A stretch of DNA of 64,000 bases from Rhipicephalus microplus (lineage: Eukaryota > Arthropoda > Arachnida > Ixodida > Ixodidae). Made by a program: the position numbers and the translations under genes. The notes under the pieces are model-generated. The model was not told where the DNA came from. It did not search any database and saw nothing but the letters and a program-made list of their open reading frames with translations. This document shows, in pieces, positions 36,971 to 47,821 of this stretch. The stretch lies in NCBI RefSeq assembly GCF_043290135.1, contig NC_134700.1:242987088-243051087 (forward strand), read 5' to 3'. Each line of letters starts with the position of its first letter. The stretch's first letter is position 1.

Positions 36971-38402
36971 CTACTCGCCACCGGTCTATATTATGCATAT
37001 TGTGGGTTAACGGTTCGTTGTTATTACCTAAAACATTGCGTTCGGCTTAGCAGCGGTATCAGAAGTGCCGACTAAATTTACCAACGTGCCCAAGTTTCTT
37101 ACTTAAAACCAGAGAGGCAAGCGTGCATCTCTACGGTAAAGTCATCTACTTGGAAACTCCACTTCTTGAAACATATCGGAAAAGTGATGGTGCGTCAACA
37201 TATGCCTGTAAAGTAGTTTTCACGAAAAGCAAATATATTCGTTGTGGGAGACATCGCCACACAATGCATGCTTCCCTCCTCTCCACGTTTTACGTTAGTG
37301 GAGTTGAAGCACACTTTCTTTCTCGTTGCATATTGCCTCCTTCTAATTTCTTCTGCTTAGAAATGCATCAATTTTTGTTTGTTTCATGTCGGCGCAAATT
37401 CCTGTTTTGTATATATTCCACTTGATTTGCAGTAAACTATACTGGTTAGTCAGTGTCTGTTCTGTCATCCTATCTATCTAGTGATGTGTCATTCCCTCCT
37501 CTATTGCGCTAACCAGCGCAGTCAACCGAATTGCAGCACGGTATCAGGTTTGCGTTCAAGGCTTTGCGCAGCAGACAAAAGAGCCAAGTCTGTCGCAATT
37601 GAAGTCTGTAGTGGGGAAACATTACTCTGGTGATGAATGTCGCTTTTTCCTTATGCATTTTGAGAAATATCTCAAGTGTAAATCAAAGTTTCTCGACAAC
37701 AGGAAAGAAGTTAGGAATGTTAAGGAATCTGACTTTTTTTATTTTATTATGCTGTCCTCTCCATTTTCGTATAGGGTTTTAACCAGGGCCGGGACAACCG
37801 GTATCTTCACAATAAAAGTCTCCGAGATCTAAGCGAGTTTCTGAACTTATACACCAGGGGAAAGACGCATACGCCATTGCATCGTGTTAAAATACATATT
37901 GGAATTCATCCAAGAATTTGGAAAAAACAAAAATGTCGATTCTTTAAGCACGTCGAATCTATCGTATACCTTGCGAACCTATATAAGCGAAGAAATTACA
38001 ACTGCTTCCTTGCAATTACTCAAACGCGTGTTTCAAGGATCTCTTGCGCAGCTTATATAGCGTTTCAGTTTGCGAGTGTGTCAAGCCAACACCCAGCTTC
38101 TGTTTGGCGTCCCTTGCCAACAGATTCAAACGTAGATGCGAAGTAGCCTCCAGGAATGCAGCTCGTTCGACGCCTTCTAATTGGGACGGTTTGCGACGCC
38201 CACGTGAAAGCACGTGACACCCCGCAGAAAACACGACATCCGTGCAGATCGTTGGTCCGTCATTGCGTGATGAGGAGATCATTGAAGATCATACATTCTT
38301 CAACGTCGGCGTTATGCTTAAAAAGCAAGTACGGTTGGGCAAAATAAAAAAAACATATTTATAAAAAACGTACATACTTGCTCAGCAATATTTGCTGTAA
38401 GC
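36971..38402. other. gene-free stretch, nothing recognised
   Basis: Frames at 37123-37425, 37877-38146 and 38016-38282 lack motifs and overlap across strands. No repeats were recognised. Confidence 0.4.
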
Positions 38403-38995
38403 ACAAGAGAGAGAGAGAAAGGAAGGCTGGTAGGTTAACCAGATATTAGCATCCGGTTTGCTACCCAGCACGGGGGATAGGAACATAGGGGCAAGAAAGA
38501 GGGGGTATATAGAGAGAGGAAAAAAACGCACGTGCACTCATGAGAAAACAAAAACACACACAGGAATGGCGTTCTGGCTACAACCGTTCAGAAAGGCCGG
38601 TCGGTTGCAAAAAGTGCAGTAACACTTTCAGGGCCTTCTGTGAAGTTTCATGTTGTCGATATTGTAAAATTCTTTCCTCCGACACAGGTTGATTATCTAA
38701 TTTGCTAAGTCCCTTGCAAAGGCATAGTCGTTGTCTACTATACTCTAGGAAGATGCTGCACGAAAGCTCCGCTAGCCTGCTCACCAGCAAAACACGTCAC
38801 AATTGAATAAGCCGCACTTCGAGCATTCCCGACCGTACTCTGTTGATCCTACGTTAAGTCTTCAAGTTGTCGAGCAGACCAGACACTTTTATGTAGGCTG
38901 TGGTTGGGCGTTGCGTTTACCAACGCCTACGCTTTCCGCATTGGAATGGTCGACACCGCAGCCTGTGACCATTGCGGCAACGAAGAAATCATTCT
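38403..38995 (-). mobile_element. LINE end with inverted upstream segment (twin-priming-like)
   Basis: On the minus strand, 38790-38578 encodes EYSRQRLCLCKGLSKLDNQP, SEERILQYR and LHFLQPTGLSERL, the end of a LINE frame. The 3' UTR follows, with GCTGGGTAGCAAACCGGATG, TGGTTAACCTACC and a CTCT tail ending near 38407. The segment that should precede it lies in the opposite orientation at 38880-38995. It reads LGVAFTNAYAFRIGMVDTAA and CDHCGNEE, the usual zinc-knuckle-like part before the C..EYSRQR stretch. The two pieces meet head to head near 38800. It is a dead copy. Confidence 0.75.
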
Positions 38996-40644
38996 ACCTA
39001 TCATGTGTTGTGAGCACAATATTCTTGCTCACCTATTAACTGTGACAATACTGACAGCATCTGTTGCTCATCTTCTTTTCATCTTCTTCACATGTTTATA
39101 ATCATCAACACCGGGAGCGACGCGTTCGAAGGATCCGTGTTGGCCTCAGTTGTTAGGGGGCTCTAGTCACGAAGCTGTACATTTACACTTCGCTCAAAGG
39201 GTTGGTTAAGCGACTGCGCCGAATAAACGTCGTCGAGACTACAACGGTACTGCTGTCTTGCAACATGTATATATATCCTCCTCAGTTCGAAAAAAAAAGC
39301 AACTTCTTTGTTTCGGTCTTCAGCGTACAAAGCAAAACGACGGAAAGTTACTTCAGATAAACAATGAAAAAACTGGCGAGCTTTGGTTGTCCCCAAAAGG
39401 AATCTCTCGGTCCTGACAAGTAAGTCAAAAAACCATTTTTTTTTCTGTAGGCAAAGGATGCCTCCAAGTTTTGCGAAATGCACTCTAGATTTATTTCCAC
39501 ACTGTTTTTTTTTCCTGCATTTGGTATTTCGTCTAAGCTTTGGACGTTCAGGGAATTGTCCTGGCATGTCATATCTCGCGTTGTCGGCATGCATCAGAGT
39601 GACCTCGCACCTTTGTCGACCGGCGGGCCTTTCTTCTCTTTCGCTTCCCCCTCTTTGTGCTGCCTGTAGGGCACAGCGGCTGCTGCTTGAATAAAGGATG
39701 ATGCAGTGTTTGTTTCGAAGATTGCGTTCAGGTCAAGTCTGAGTTTTTGATAGTATTGCTTGCTTTTTCGTTTTATCCACCCGTAACAGCACGCAATATC
39801 TGAAACCTGTGCGAGCATACAGACAGTTCACTTGTGCGTAACGATACGTGGTGGTGGGACACAAAGCTCCCGATTGATTTTGCCCCGGCCATAAACCTCG
39901 TTGAGCTCAGAAACCATGTCTAGTACCTTTTCCTTAACCTAAACCTTTTCCTTGCCGTCGTTCGACCACCTGTCACTACACCTTCTTGCCTAATGCAGTC
40001 GACAGTTTCAAGAATGAAGTTGAAAATATAAAAAGTACGAGCCCTCTTCTTCTCAACTTCATGTACCACTTGGTCCGGGCGTCGTGCAATTAGAGGCATC
40101 TTTTTCGCCGTTGCTGCCCTCACTCTCATTTGCATTCTTTGTTTAGAGATTATTGTACGCATCATGGCCAATAAAGTCAGGATTATCAAAATCTGAAAGA
40201 TCGGCATAATTCTCTTTCAGGCGTTTTTGCATTTCTTCCTCAGCCAGGTACTTCTCTGTCATTTATTCTGTGGTCCGAAGACGCGAAGACCCCTATTTGG
40301 GGACATGAAATTTATAAAGATATCTACCGCAATTCACAACACCGATTACGCATTAAAATGAACTATATGGTTAATTAGAGATTGTTCAGTAATTTTAACA
40401 CACATAATGAGTAAAAAGAAACTATACGGGAACCTCGAGTTGCTCACCGCGAGGATGAAGAAGTCGACGTTCGCTGGAAAACGCAATTTTAAAGTTTACC
40501 GTATGTCACAGATGTTTGACATGGAGAGCTATCTCGTTCAGCTTAAGCAGAGTAATGCTCTCCACTCGAAAAATTCAAGTTGACGCTACAGAATATTTGC
40601 TCCTGAATCAGCTCCGCTCCCTCGAAAACAAATGGGTCCAAATG

Positions 40645-40645
<1 letters not shown>
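38996..40645. other. gene-free stretch with one 143-codon frame
   Basis: The minus-strand frame 39163-39594 is the longest non-repeat frame outside the mobile elements. It is basic and rich in K and R near its start. It shows no domain, signal peptide or membrane segment that I recognise, and two other frames overlap it. I do not regard it as a likely gene. Confidence 0.3.
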
Positions 40646-40734
<89 letters not shown>

Positions 40735-40813
40735 CGGAAGTGAGAAAGAACGACGTACGAGGAAACACTTTTCATATTCACATACGTTTCGGCTGGTGGG
40801 CCAGCCTTCGTCA

Positions 40814-40959
<146 letters not shown>

Positions 40960-40997
40960 GAACTTGAAGGGAAGGCACGACAGGTCCGGGTATTTTC

Positions 40998-41090
40998 TAT
41001 ATTGAATTAACTTGAAGATAGCACATAAGAAAAGGATCGTATTTACTAGTAAATACGATCCTTTTCTTATGTGCTATCTTCAAGTTAATT

Positions 41091-41097
<7 letters not shown>
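40998..41097. repeat. perfect 100-bp palindrome
   Basis: Both halves (40998-41047 and 41048-41097) are exact reverse complements with no spacer, centred on ACTAGT. The arm contains GAATTAACTTGAAGATAGC then ACATAAGAAAAGGATCG. It is followed directly by a TA array. Confidence 0.97.
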
Positions 41098-41130
<33 letters not shown>

Positions 41131-41136
<6 letters not shown>

Positions 41137-41251
41137 CAGTAGATCCTCCGTTTCGACGTTTCGACCTAGAGTCTGGCCGAAGGCGAGACTCTAGGGCGAA
41201 ACGTCGAAATAAACCACGTTGCGACCGCTCACGGAGGATCTACTGGACTAT
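41131..41251. repeat. nested hairpin block
   Basis: The outer arms of 21 bases (41131-41151 and 41231-41251, ATAGTCCAGTAGATCCTCCG start) are exact inverses. Inside, TTTCGACGTTTCG pairs with CGAAACGTCGAAA, and CCTAGAGTCT pairs with AGACTCTAGG around a GGCCGAAGGCG loop. Confidence 0.9.
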
Positions 41252-41252
41252 A

Positions 41253-41349
<97 letters not shown>

Positions 41350-41387
41350 GGAGAAGTTTTTTCAACGGGCCAATTAAACGTACTTGG

Positions 41388-41516
41388 GAAGAGAAGAAAC
41401 ACAACTTAGCGGGTAGCGGGTTTGCGAACAAGCTCGGAAACCCTGACGAAGAGACTGGTCCACCGGTCGAAACCGTTGGTAATAAAATTAGGACAACCGC
41501 TAAATTGTTTCTTCTC

Positions 41517-41519
<3 letters not shown>
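41388..41519. repeat. inverted-repeat block with CTGACGA...GAAA core
   Basis: The arms GAAGAGAAGAAAC (41388 onward) and GTTTCTTCTCTTC (ending 41519) pair, continuing through TTAGCGG/CCGCTAA with a small gap. Between them CTGACGAAGAGACTGG, TCCA and CCGGTCGAAACCGTTGG lie at about 41441-41480. Confidence 0.85.
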
Positions 41520-41614
<95 letters not shown>

Positions 41615-41689
41615 AGTGTATATATATATATATTTGCGGGGTCTGTGGACCCAATGCTCTGAGACATCCTTGAGGATTTTGAATTCCGG

Positions 41690-42100
41690 AAATTCGAGGT
41701 AAAGCCTAAATTTGACTACTACCAGACACTCCCATTCCTGAAATGTGTAAACTGTTTATATACCTCGGTGAGGACCCTGTATACAAATAACACAGGTTTC
41801 TATTCCTCAATGTTTGCCTTGAGAAGCACAGCTGCTATTCCAATACCACTAGCACCCGTCTCTACCACAAATAGTCGGTTGAGACGGAGGTTCGCCACAG
41901 TAATATGAGCTACAGATTCCATCAGTCTCTCGAATGTGCCCTCGTACTGGTTGGTTCACTTCCAGCTTGCATCTTTCTTCAAAAGGCTAGTTATGGGGTT
42001 GGCTATGAGGTTAACTTGAGGTATAAAGCTTCCATAATATCCCGCTAAGCCAAGGATGGCTGGAAGCTGTTGCTTTTTGCTTAAGGGTACTGCATCGCAG
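41690..42100 (-). pseudogene. gypsy RT thumb and RNase H
   Basis: The minus strand reads PAILGLAGYYGSFIPQVNLI, ANPITSLLKKDASW and a FERLMES block (about 42062-41900). This is the LR.FLGL.GYYR.FI......A.PLT.LLKKD segment of gypsy RTs. RNase H then begins LFVVETGASGIGIAAVLL near 41880-41818, where the expected TDAS catalytic motif is ETGAS. KPVLFVYRVLT (about 41800-41765) corresponds to HPIAYASR.LT. Homology fades by 41690. Confidence 0.75.
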
Positions 42101-42289
42101 CAAGCACATTGCCCTCATTATGTCTACACTGCGCAGGTGAAATCATATGTCCTGAGAACTTGAGTGAATTGCGGCCGAGTTGGATCTTGTCTGGATCGAT
42201 GGTGAGGCCTGCTTTTTGTGCTCTAGTACACAATGAACGAGTAGTTACACATGGTCATCATATAAACCAAGACATCGTAGGGAATGTCA

Positions 42290-42660
42290 TTACCAATTTC
42301 TAATTTACACTTTCCAAAACAGCGTCAATCAAAATTTGGAAGGTTGGTGGCCCACCTGCGGCTGCGAAAGGCATCCTATAGTGAACTTGTGAGTGCCCTG
42401 GGGGCCGATAAATGCGGTCTTGGGAATATCTTACTCCCGCAATGTGATCTGGAAAAGGACCAGCGAAAAGTCGGAACTTGGAAACGATTGTGCCTGACTC
42501 AACTGCACCGAGAGCAGGCCAATCCTGGACATTGAATAAGCATGCACCCTCGTACGTCTATTCAATGGCTAATGATCGATGGCAAGGCGGAAATTACCTG
42601 ACTGTTTTTGTAACCAGAAATAAAGCGCTTGACCATTAACTGGTGCTTGGGTGTATGAGC
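42290..42660 (-). pseudogene. gypsy reverse transcriptase fragment
   Basis: Near 42626-42569 LYFWLQKQSGNFRLAID corresponds to the SP.V.V.KK.G.WRFC.DYR motif. Near 42421-42380 a frame reads TAFIGPQGTHKFT, then MPF and, after a frame change, FQ.LIDAVLE (42347-42316). The finger-to-palm part is compressed, and the YVDD-type catalytic pair is not clearly readable. Confidence 0.6.
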
Positions 42661-43209
42661 TTCTTTTCTTGCTGAGATCAGCGCTGCACCTGTCAATATT
42701 GGCTTTTTTTAGCACTGACAGCACGTATCTTGCAGCGTACAGGTCGGCTGTCCCCGGTGTCAATGGAGTGCTCAGCCAATGGAGTACGACATGGGTACGC
42801 AGTAATGATTGGGCTGAGGTTATCAAGCAATAGTGCCAGACGTGAGTCTACATTGACTTGAGGTGTGCGGTGTATGGGATGATTGGAGGTTGGAATTTTT
42901 GAGTTGGCAGTAGGCTTGTAGGTCGTACATTTCTTCGCTGCTTAGGCCTTCCTTAACCTGCCGCTGTGCCTCCACAAAAGGCATCGTGCGCTGTGGTTCA
43001 GTGCCGATTGTTTAACCTCCTAGTGCAACGCACGTCTCTAAAAAGATCGGGCACACAGAAAAAACAAACGCTGCAGGCGAGACCTTACTGCCCCAGTGGA
43101 TCGTGCATCGGAGTAAGGTAGTGAATTGGGACCAAACTGTGGCCAAAAGGAGCACGCGTAGCTCTTTTTTATGGCTGGCTCCTGTGGCCTCGGCGGCTGC
43201 AATTCCTTG

Positions 43210-43395
43210 TTATCCTGGAAGGCTTACGCTGTACCCAGTGTCTAGGAGCGCCTGGAATGTCATCACTCCGATGCGGATATCGAGCTGGGCTTCCTTTCTG
43301 CCAGCAGTAGTCGCAACCTGGAGTGCGCTGTCGTAGATGCCCACAGGCGCGGCATCTACCAACGCTGGTTTTATGGGTAACAATAATCTGGGCAT
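43210..43395 (-). pseudogene. retroelement aspartic protease
   Basis: The frame of 61 residues ends DIRIGVMTFQALLDTGYSVS then LPG. LLDTG is the catalytic aspartic-protease motif, with S in the usual nearby position. It overlaps the end of the zinc-knuckle frame in a different phase, so gag and protease are offset here. This could reflect programmed frameshifting in the ancestor or simple decay. The flap and the C-terminal half of the protease are degraded. Confidence 0.7.
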
Positions 43396-44377
43396 TCATC
43401 CCGAATATGTCCCGATTGACTGCAGTGGAAGCACGTTGACGGCACGTTTTGTCTTGCCGCGACGCACTGGCGAGCTGATGCCTCCATAGCGCTGACAATA
43501 AACGTGTGTGTTGGGCTGCTTGCAACGGGTGGCTGGCTGTGAGGCATGGGCTAGTGGTTGCACCGAGGTGGGCACGCTGAATGCCGGAGGGGACTCATCA
43601 TGGGCATATGATAGCTGAAACGGTGCAATGTGTAGTGGCCAGTGGTATGCCGAGGACGATGCGGTAGAAGTAGTCATAGCCACAGTGGCGTTGCAGACAT
43701 TAGTCGTGGTCTGAGAACGTTCGGCCGCCATGCGTGGTCGGAATGCTAGTTCTCTTGCAGCCATCTTGGTTAGAGGTGGCGGTGCTTTGTACTGCCAACG
43801 CCGCCATGCTCGTTGCATCAATTCATCCACCACCGCCTACGAGCTCTTTCCCTGTTGTAAAGGTTGAGTCTTAAGCGAGGTCTATAGCTGCGGGTTCATT
43901 GGGCGGAGAAACTGCTGCAATTTTTCTTGCTCGGTTACAGGCTCTCATGCAGTCGCAGTGCGCCGATATAGTGTAAATAAAGTACTTTTAATTCTCCTCG
44001 GGGTGCTGTGTTCGCTGTTCCAGCTCTTACTTCAGGTGACGTTTGCAGTCGACAGAAGCGAACTCCACGCTGAAGGCTTTTGCGAATTCGTTTCACGAAG
44101 CGAAATCGCCCACGAACCGCCGCCAGAGCTTAGCGCTGCCTTCCAATGCATCCGGTAGCATGTTGTGCGGTCTTTTGGCCTCGTTCATTCCGGACACGAG
44201 AGAAAAGTTGCCTAACTCTTCCAAGAAAACTTTCGGCGACTGAGGGTCACTGAAGCCCGAGAACTTCAGTGGTTCAACTAGCAGCGTGGAAGTCATGGCA
44301 GGTGGCTGCACGTGCTGCGGCACGGGCACGTGCACGACTAGGCCTACTGGCAAGGGCATGACTGCGGTGGCCATCAC
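43392..44377 (-). pseudogene. gypsy gag with CCHC zinc knuckle
   Basis: The N-terminal frame (44377-44093) reads PLKFSGFSDPQSPKVFLEEL and LPDALEGSAKLWRRFVGDF, matching gag capsids of Ty3/gypsy elements (G.A..W...). After a frame change, ELEQRTQHPEEN and a KYFI block follow at about 44030-43970, then MNPQL near 43880. The nucleocapsid has CFHCSQSGHIRDEC at 43433-43392, an exact C-X2-C-X4-H-X4-C knuckle. The start codon at 44375-44377 follows the primer-binding site by about 110 bases. Confidence 0.75.
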
Positions 44378-44487
44378 CCGTTACAGCAGCTGCGAGGAGA
44401 TTTGCTTTCGCTGGATCGCTGATCCATCTGTTTGGCTTATAAGATACTGTACAACCTCATCCTAAAGGGCTTCGTTGTCCATTCTAT

Positions 44488-44505
44488 ATCCCGGACGAGT
44501 CCCCA
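44488..44505 (-). promoter_or_regulatory. primer-binding site, tRNA-Pro-like
   Basis: On the minus strand TGGGGACTCGTCCGGGAT differs by one base from the tRNA-Pro-type primer-binding site as I recall it. It starts two bases after a CA that could end the LTR. It marks the start of minus-strand cDNA synthesis and ties the LTR at 44508 to the gag below it. Confidence 0.75.
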
Positions 44506-44507
44506 GT

Positions 44508-45232
44508 TGTCAAGAAGAAAGCGCGCACAAGATGTCTCGTCGAACATACTCTTTATTAGCGACGGTAGCCTTCCTTGGGGACCTCCGACGCAAAAATTTT
44601 GGTCTGTCTGTCCGTCAATTTCTCTATTTGTCCGCCCTTAATGGTACCCTAAAAGGCACCAGATGATACCTCAAACGGCCGACCCCGCCCACAACGCCCA
44701 CCAATATTGCTCAAAATTCAGCGTTCATACTTGTGCGATTGTCAATTAAAAAGCAATTATTGCGCATATCTGAGGCATCATAACAATACGTCAATATTCT
44801 ACATGTGTATATTTTACTAGAAAAGCCACACATCAGTGATTCCAAGGACCGTAGCGTTTATCACGCTGCGCTGATCATGCAATGCTTGCACGAAAAGGCA
44901 AGTGTTTCCAATGCTTTGCTAAGACGACATGGTAATGGCACCTACCGTCGCCTTTCGTTCTACACCTTATCACCCCCGGGACGGGCACGCACGCCACGCG
45001 CTTCGTTTCCCAAGATAACTGCCAGATAGCGCTCGTTTCACGTGTGACGTGACTTGATGCGCTCGTTCGCCTCCGCTGCACGCTCGAGGCGCTCTAATGC
45101 AGCGCCTCCAGAATACCATTCACCGATTTTCTTGCGCAGAAAATCAAATAAACGTTTTGTTCACTCTCTTCAGACGCAATACTATCATTTTTCGACGATA
45201 TTAGCAGTGTAACATGCAGATACGGGGCCAAT
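44508..45232 (-). repeat. 5' LTR of gypsy element, copy 3 of the LTR-like family
   Basis: On the minus strand it runs from about TTGGCCCCGTATCTGCATGT to TTCTTCTTGACA, about 725 bp, with AATAAA at 44557-44552 followed by 50 bases to the primer-binding site. Copies at 11742, 21928 and 57015 share its body but not the gag. The microsatellite position holds only a short CTGT run (44603-44613). The exact 5' end is unsure because all copies share the sequence out to the GGGGCCAATTTTT word. Confidence 0.65.
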
Positions 45233-46091
45233 TTTTCCTCACTGCCGCTTTCCTAGCTACCTCATTCCCAGTGTCCATGATGATGATGATGACGCCACCA
45301 ACTTCTGCGCCCTCACTTGACCTTACGGTTGCTGCCTCCGTCAAATAGAGCATACAGATGCTCTCCTACTGATTTTTTAATTCGTTTGCCTATATATAAC
45401 TTGCTCTGTCGCAGGGCCACGTATCATTATCTCACAGTCCGGAGAATAAAGCAGTGAAAAATAGAGAGAACCAGAAAGAAAAGAACCAGACAACAGCTCA
45501 AATATTTGTGTCCTTCTAGTGGTTCTTCCCTCTTTTTTACGCAGCTTTAACCTCTGGCAAGTCGCAGAAAGTCACCAAAGCCTTTAATCTCGGTGAAATC
45601 TAGGCGAATGCCATCAGAGGATCAATATCAAGAAGCTACGCCGCAATCGATAGCCTCTGAAGTAGATGTTTTGGCGAATCGGTTCAACGCAGAAATAGAA
45701 AACTTTGACAATATGGCACGCATTCTGGAAATCAATTTTGTGCGGAGCATACAAAGAGCGACTGTTTATGCCTCTTTGTGCCTCTTCTGTTGTACTGTTA
45801 TTTCTTGCGCTGCTCACTGAAATATAATTATGCCGCATTTTGATGCAAGTCTTGAGAGGTGACCAACGTTTTCAGTAACTGCCATCAAAGACTTCGTGAC
45901 GTACCACTACTTTGATGTGTCGATCGTGGGTAGGTGTAACGTTTACCAACTCCTTAAGCTATGGACTTGGCAAGGGTGACTCTTCCAGGCGGGATCCCTG
46001 AAACTTTGTAGAAACTATATACCACTGTTGCGAATTCCAGCAAGGTCACCGGACTCTGGCCATGCCACAACAATCATAGTCAGGAACAGGT
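45233..46091. other. gene-free stretch, nothing recognised
   Basis: A short (ATG)n patch lies at 45279-45292. TATATATAA near 45392 and AATAAA near 45446 could belong to a small LTR, but no duplicate supports it. Frames at 45593-45838 overlap on both strands without motifs. Confidence 0.35.
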
Positions 46092-46337
46092 ATCCCTATC
46101 GGAAAAAAACGAATGGTGGGCATGGTGGAAACCACCACCCACCATTATAGTGGATTAATGTAGTGGGTGAATGGTGGGAAACGCCCACCATGGCGCATGG
46201 TGGGTATGTTGGGTGCTGCAGTGCCGGCAACACTTGAGCGCGAAATGACGTCAGAATCACCGTGACGAGCTGCCCCAAAAATAAAAAAGAATTCTTTAAA
46301 AACAGTATAAAAAACACCCGTCCCGTAAAAAAAAAAC

Positions 46338-46446
46338 ACGAGGCGCCACGGAGGATCGAACCTCCAACCTGCGGATTCCCATATGAAGACGCTAACCACT
46401 GCGCCACACCATTTTTTTTTCTTTATTTAACCACTGCGCCACACCA
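46338..46446 (-). repeat. tRNA-like segment with duplicated head
   Basis: On the minus strand TGGTGTGGCGCAGTGGTTAG carries an A box and GGAGGTTCGATCCTCC a B-box stem. The 19-bp head complement TAACCACTGCGCCACACCA occurs twice (46393-46411 and 46428-46446), separated by a T-rich spacer. The acceptor stem pairs poorly, so it is a tRNA-derived repeat and not a tRNA gene. Confidence 0.55.
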
Positions 46447-47344
46447 ACATGACATTGATTGAGTGTTAAATACTTAGTTCGCATACAAACTTAAGGTTCA
46501 ACTTAAAGTTATGTTTGTCGTGTACACAACATATACAACATCTACACCTGCTACTAAAAATTGCACATTTATTAAACACAAGCAACTGCGGCCTCTAACG
46601 ATTGCCACTATGTTAATGGCACTAGTGCTAATTTTTTTTACAATTCACAACTTCAAGAAAAAAAAACCAAGTGGACTGGGGAGCAGCAACAGTTTACCGG
46701 CGGGGTCTGCCAAGTTTAATATCCGTTTCGCGCTCGTTCTAAAGGGCGACATCTGCTCACACTTTATGAAGCTTCTAGGCTCATTGCATAGATACGCCCG
46801 CCTAACTTATTTGATTGAGTATTGGGATGCTTTTCGCGCAATGTAGAGGGCGGTCGCGCCAGCGCAATGCTGTAGCTCTTTCGCTAAAGCAACAACTACA
46901 TAACGGCTTGGCCAAAACGAATGCAGTTTGCCGGAAACATTACGCTATCATATTGGTTCACCAAGCATACGAATTGCCACGTCTGAGTTCTCGTACAAAA
47001 GCTAGAGAAGTGCCGGCGAGTGCGACCGGCGGCTGTCGGTGAGAAGACACTTAATTACGTTCTCTGGGAGGGCTTTAATCGCGTCGCATCGATGTTTGTT
47101 GCTTCTTGAGCGGACACCATACGCAATGAAAAGTGCTTCGTTTAGGTTAATTGATGCCATATGGCTGCGCTGTATTGTCATACTTAGTCGTCGTAATCGT
47201 GTATTCTGAAACCCGGAAGCACGGACAGCACAATTGTACGGGCTCGGTCAGTAGGCCTAACCTTTGGTGGAAATCATGGTGGTAGAACATGTACTGTACA
47301 GATCCCAGCTTGGTACACTATATAAATTGCCCGCCATTATAAGC

Positions 47345-47600
47345 CCACCCATCATCTGCTTACTGCTTCCCAGCTTTATCGCAATGGTGGGCAGAGCTTC
47401 TCAGCTTGGTACACCATGTGGCCCACTATAACAAGCAGCACCCATCATCTGCTTAGTGCTTCCCGACATTATCGCAATGGTGGGAAGAGTTTCTGAGCTT
47501 GGTACACCATGTAGCCCACCATAATAAGCACCACCCACCATATGCTTAGGGCTTCCCACCGTTATCTCAATGGTGGGCAGAGTGTCCCATTATTGCCCAC
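47345..47600. repeat. 93-bp tandem repeat, about 2.7 units
   Basis: The word CAT(C/A)TGCTTA(C/G).GCTTCCC starts at 47353, 47446 and 47539, a constant 93-base spacing. Each unit contains ATGGTGGG and, in the first two, AGCTTGGTACACCATGT. Confidence 0.9.
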
Positions 47601-47719
47601 TATCTAGCCTATGCTTTCCACCATCATTTATACTTTACCCATCATCTGTACACCATACCACCCAGTATGGCCCGGCATAACCACCATATTTTCCACTACG
47701 TCCCACCATGGCCATCATA

Positions 47720-47782
47720 ATTTCCACCATGCCCACTATTATTTCCACCATGCCCACTATTATTTCCACTACGCCCACCATG
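47720..47782. repeat. 21-bp tandem repeat, three units
   Basis: Units of ATTTCCACCATGCCCACTAT plus T start at 47720, 47741 and 47762. The first two are identical and the third is diverged. Confidence 0.93.
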
Positions 47783-47821
47783 TTTTCCAGTATCCACCAT
47801 GGCAATTTTTCCGATAGGGAT

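Larger units (their letters stand above)
41690..45232 (-). mobile_element. second Ty3/gypsy-type LTR element, 5' LTR to RNase H
   Basis: On the minus strand the order is 5' LTR (45232-44508), primer-binding site (44505-44488), gag (44377 to about 43440), CCHC zinc knuckle (43433-43392), protease (43395-43210), RT (about 42660-42290) and RNase H (about 42062-41690). Integrase and 3' LTR are missing: the element ends near the TA arrays. Stops and frame changes throughout show an inactive copy. It is a different lineage from the element at 1565-5877. Confidence 0.8.
46092..47821. mobile_element. CCACC-rich element with 16-bp terminal inverted repeats
   Basis: The ends ATCCCTATCGGAAAAA (46092-46107) and TTTTTCCGATAGGGAT (47806-47821) are exact inverses. 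Just inside each, CACCAT/ATGGTG words abound, with further inverted CCACC/GGTGG runs throughout both flanks. It contains a tRNA-like segment (46338-46446) and two tandem arrays (about 47345-47600 and 47720-47782). No transposase frame is visible. The class is unknown. It behaves like a non-autonomous DNA element. Confidence 0.7.

Noticed and set aside
39163..39594. 143-codon minus-strand frame as a gene
   Set aside because: It has no recognisable domain, overlapping frames in other phases, and no initiation, splice or composition support.
41441..41480. A canonical hammerhead ribozyme
   Set aside because: CTGACGA and GAAA are present with a stem between, but an extra base precedes stem II and no convincing stem I flanks the core. 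It is kept only as a resemblance.
46338..46412. A functional tRNA with CAT anticodon
   Set aside because: The acceptor and anticodon stems pair poorly, and the head is duplicated beside a T-rich spacer.
47345..47600. CRISPR-like array
   Set aside because: The units are contiguous 93-bp tandem copies without unique spacers, in a eukaryotic element.
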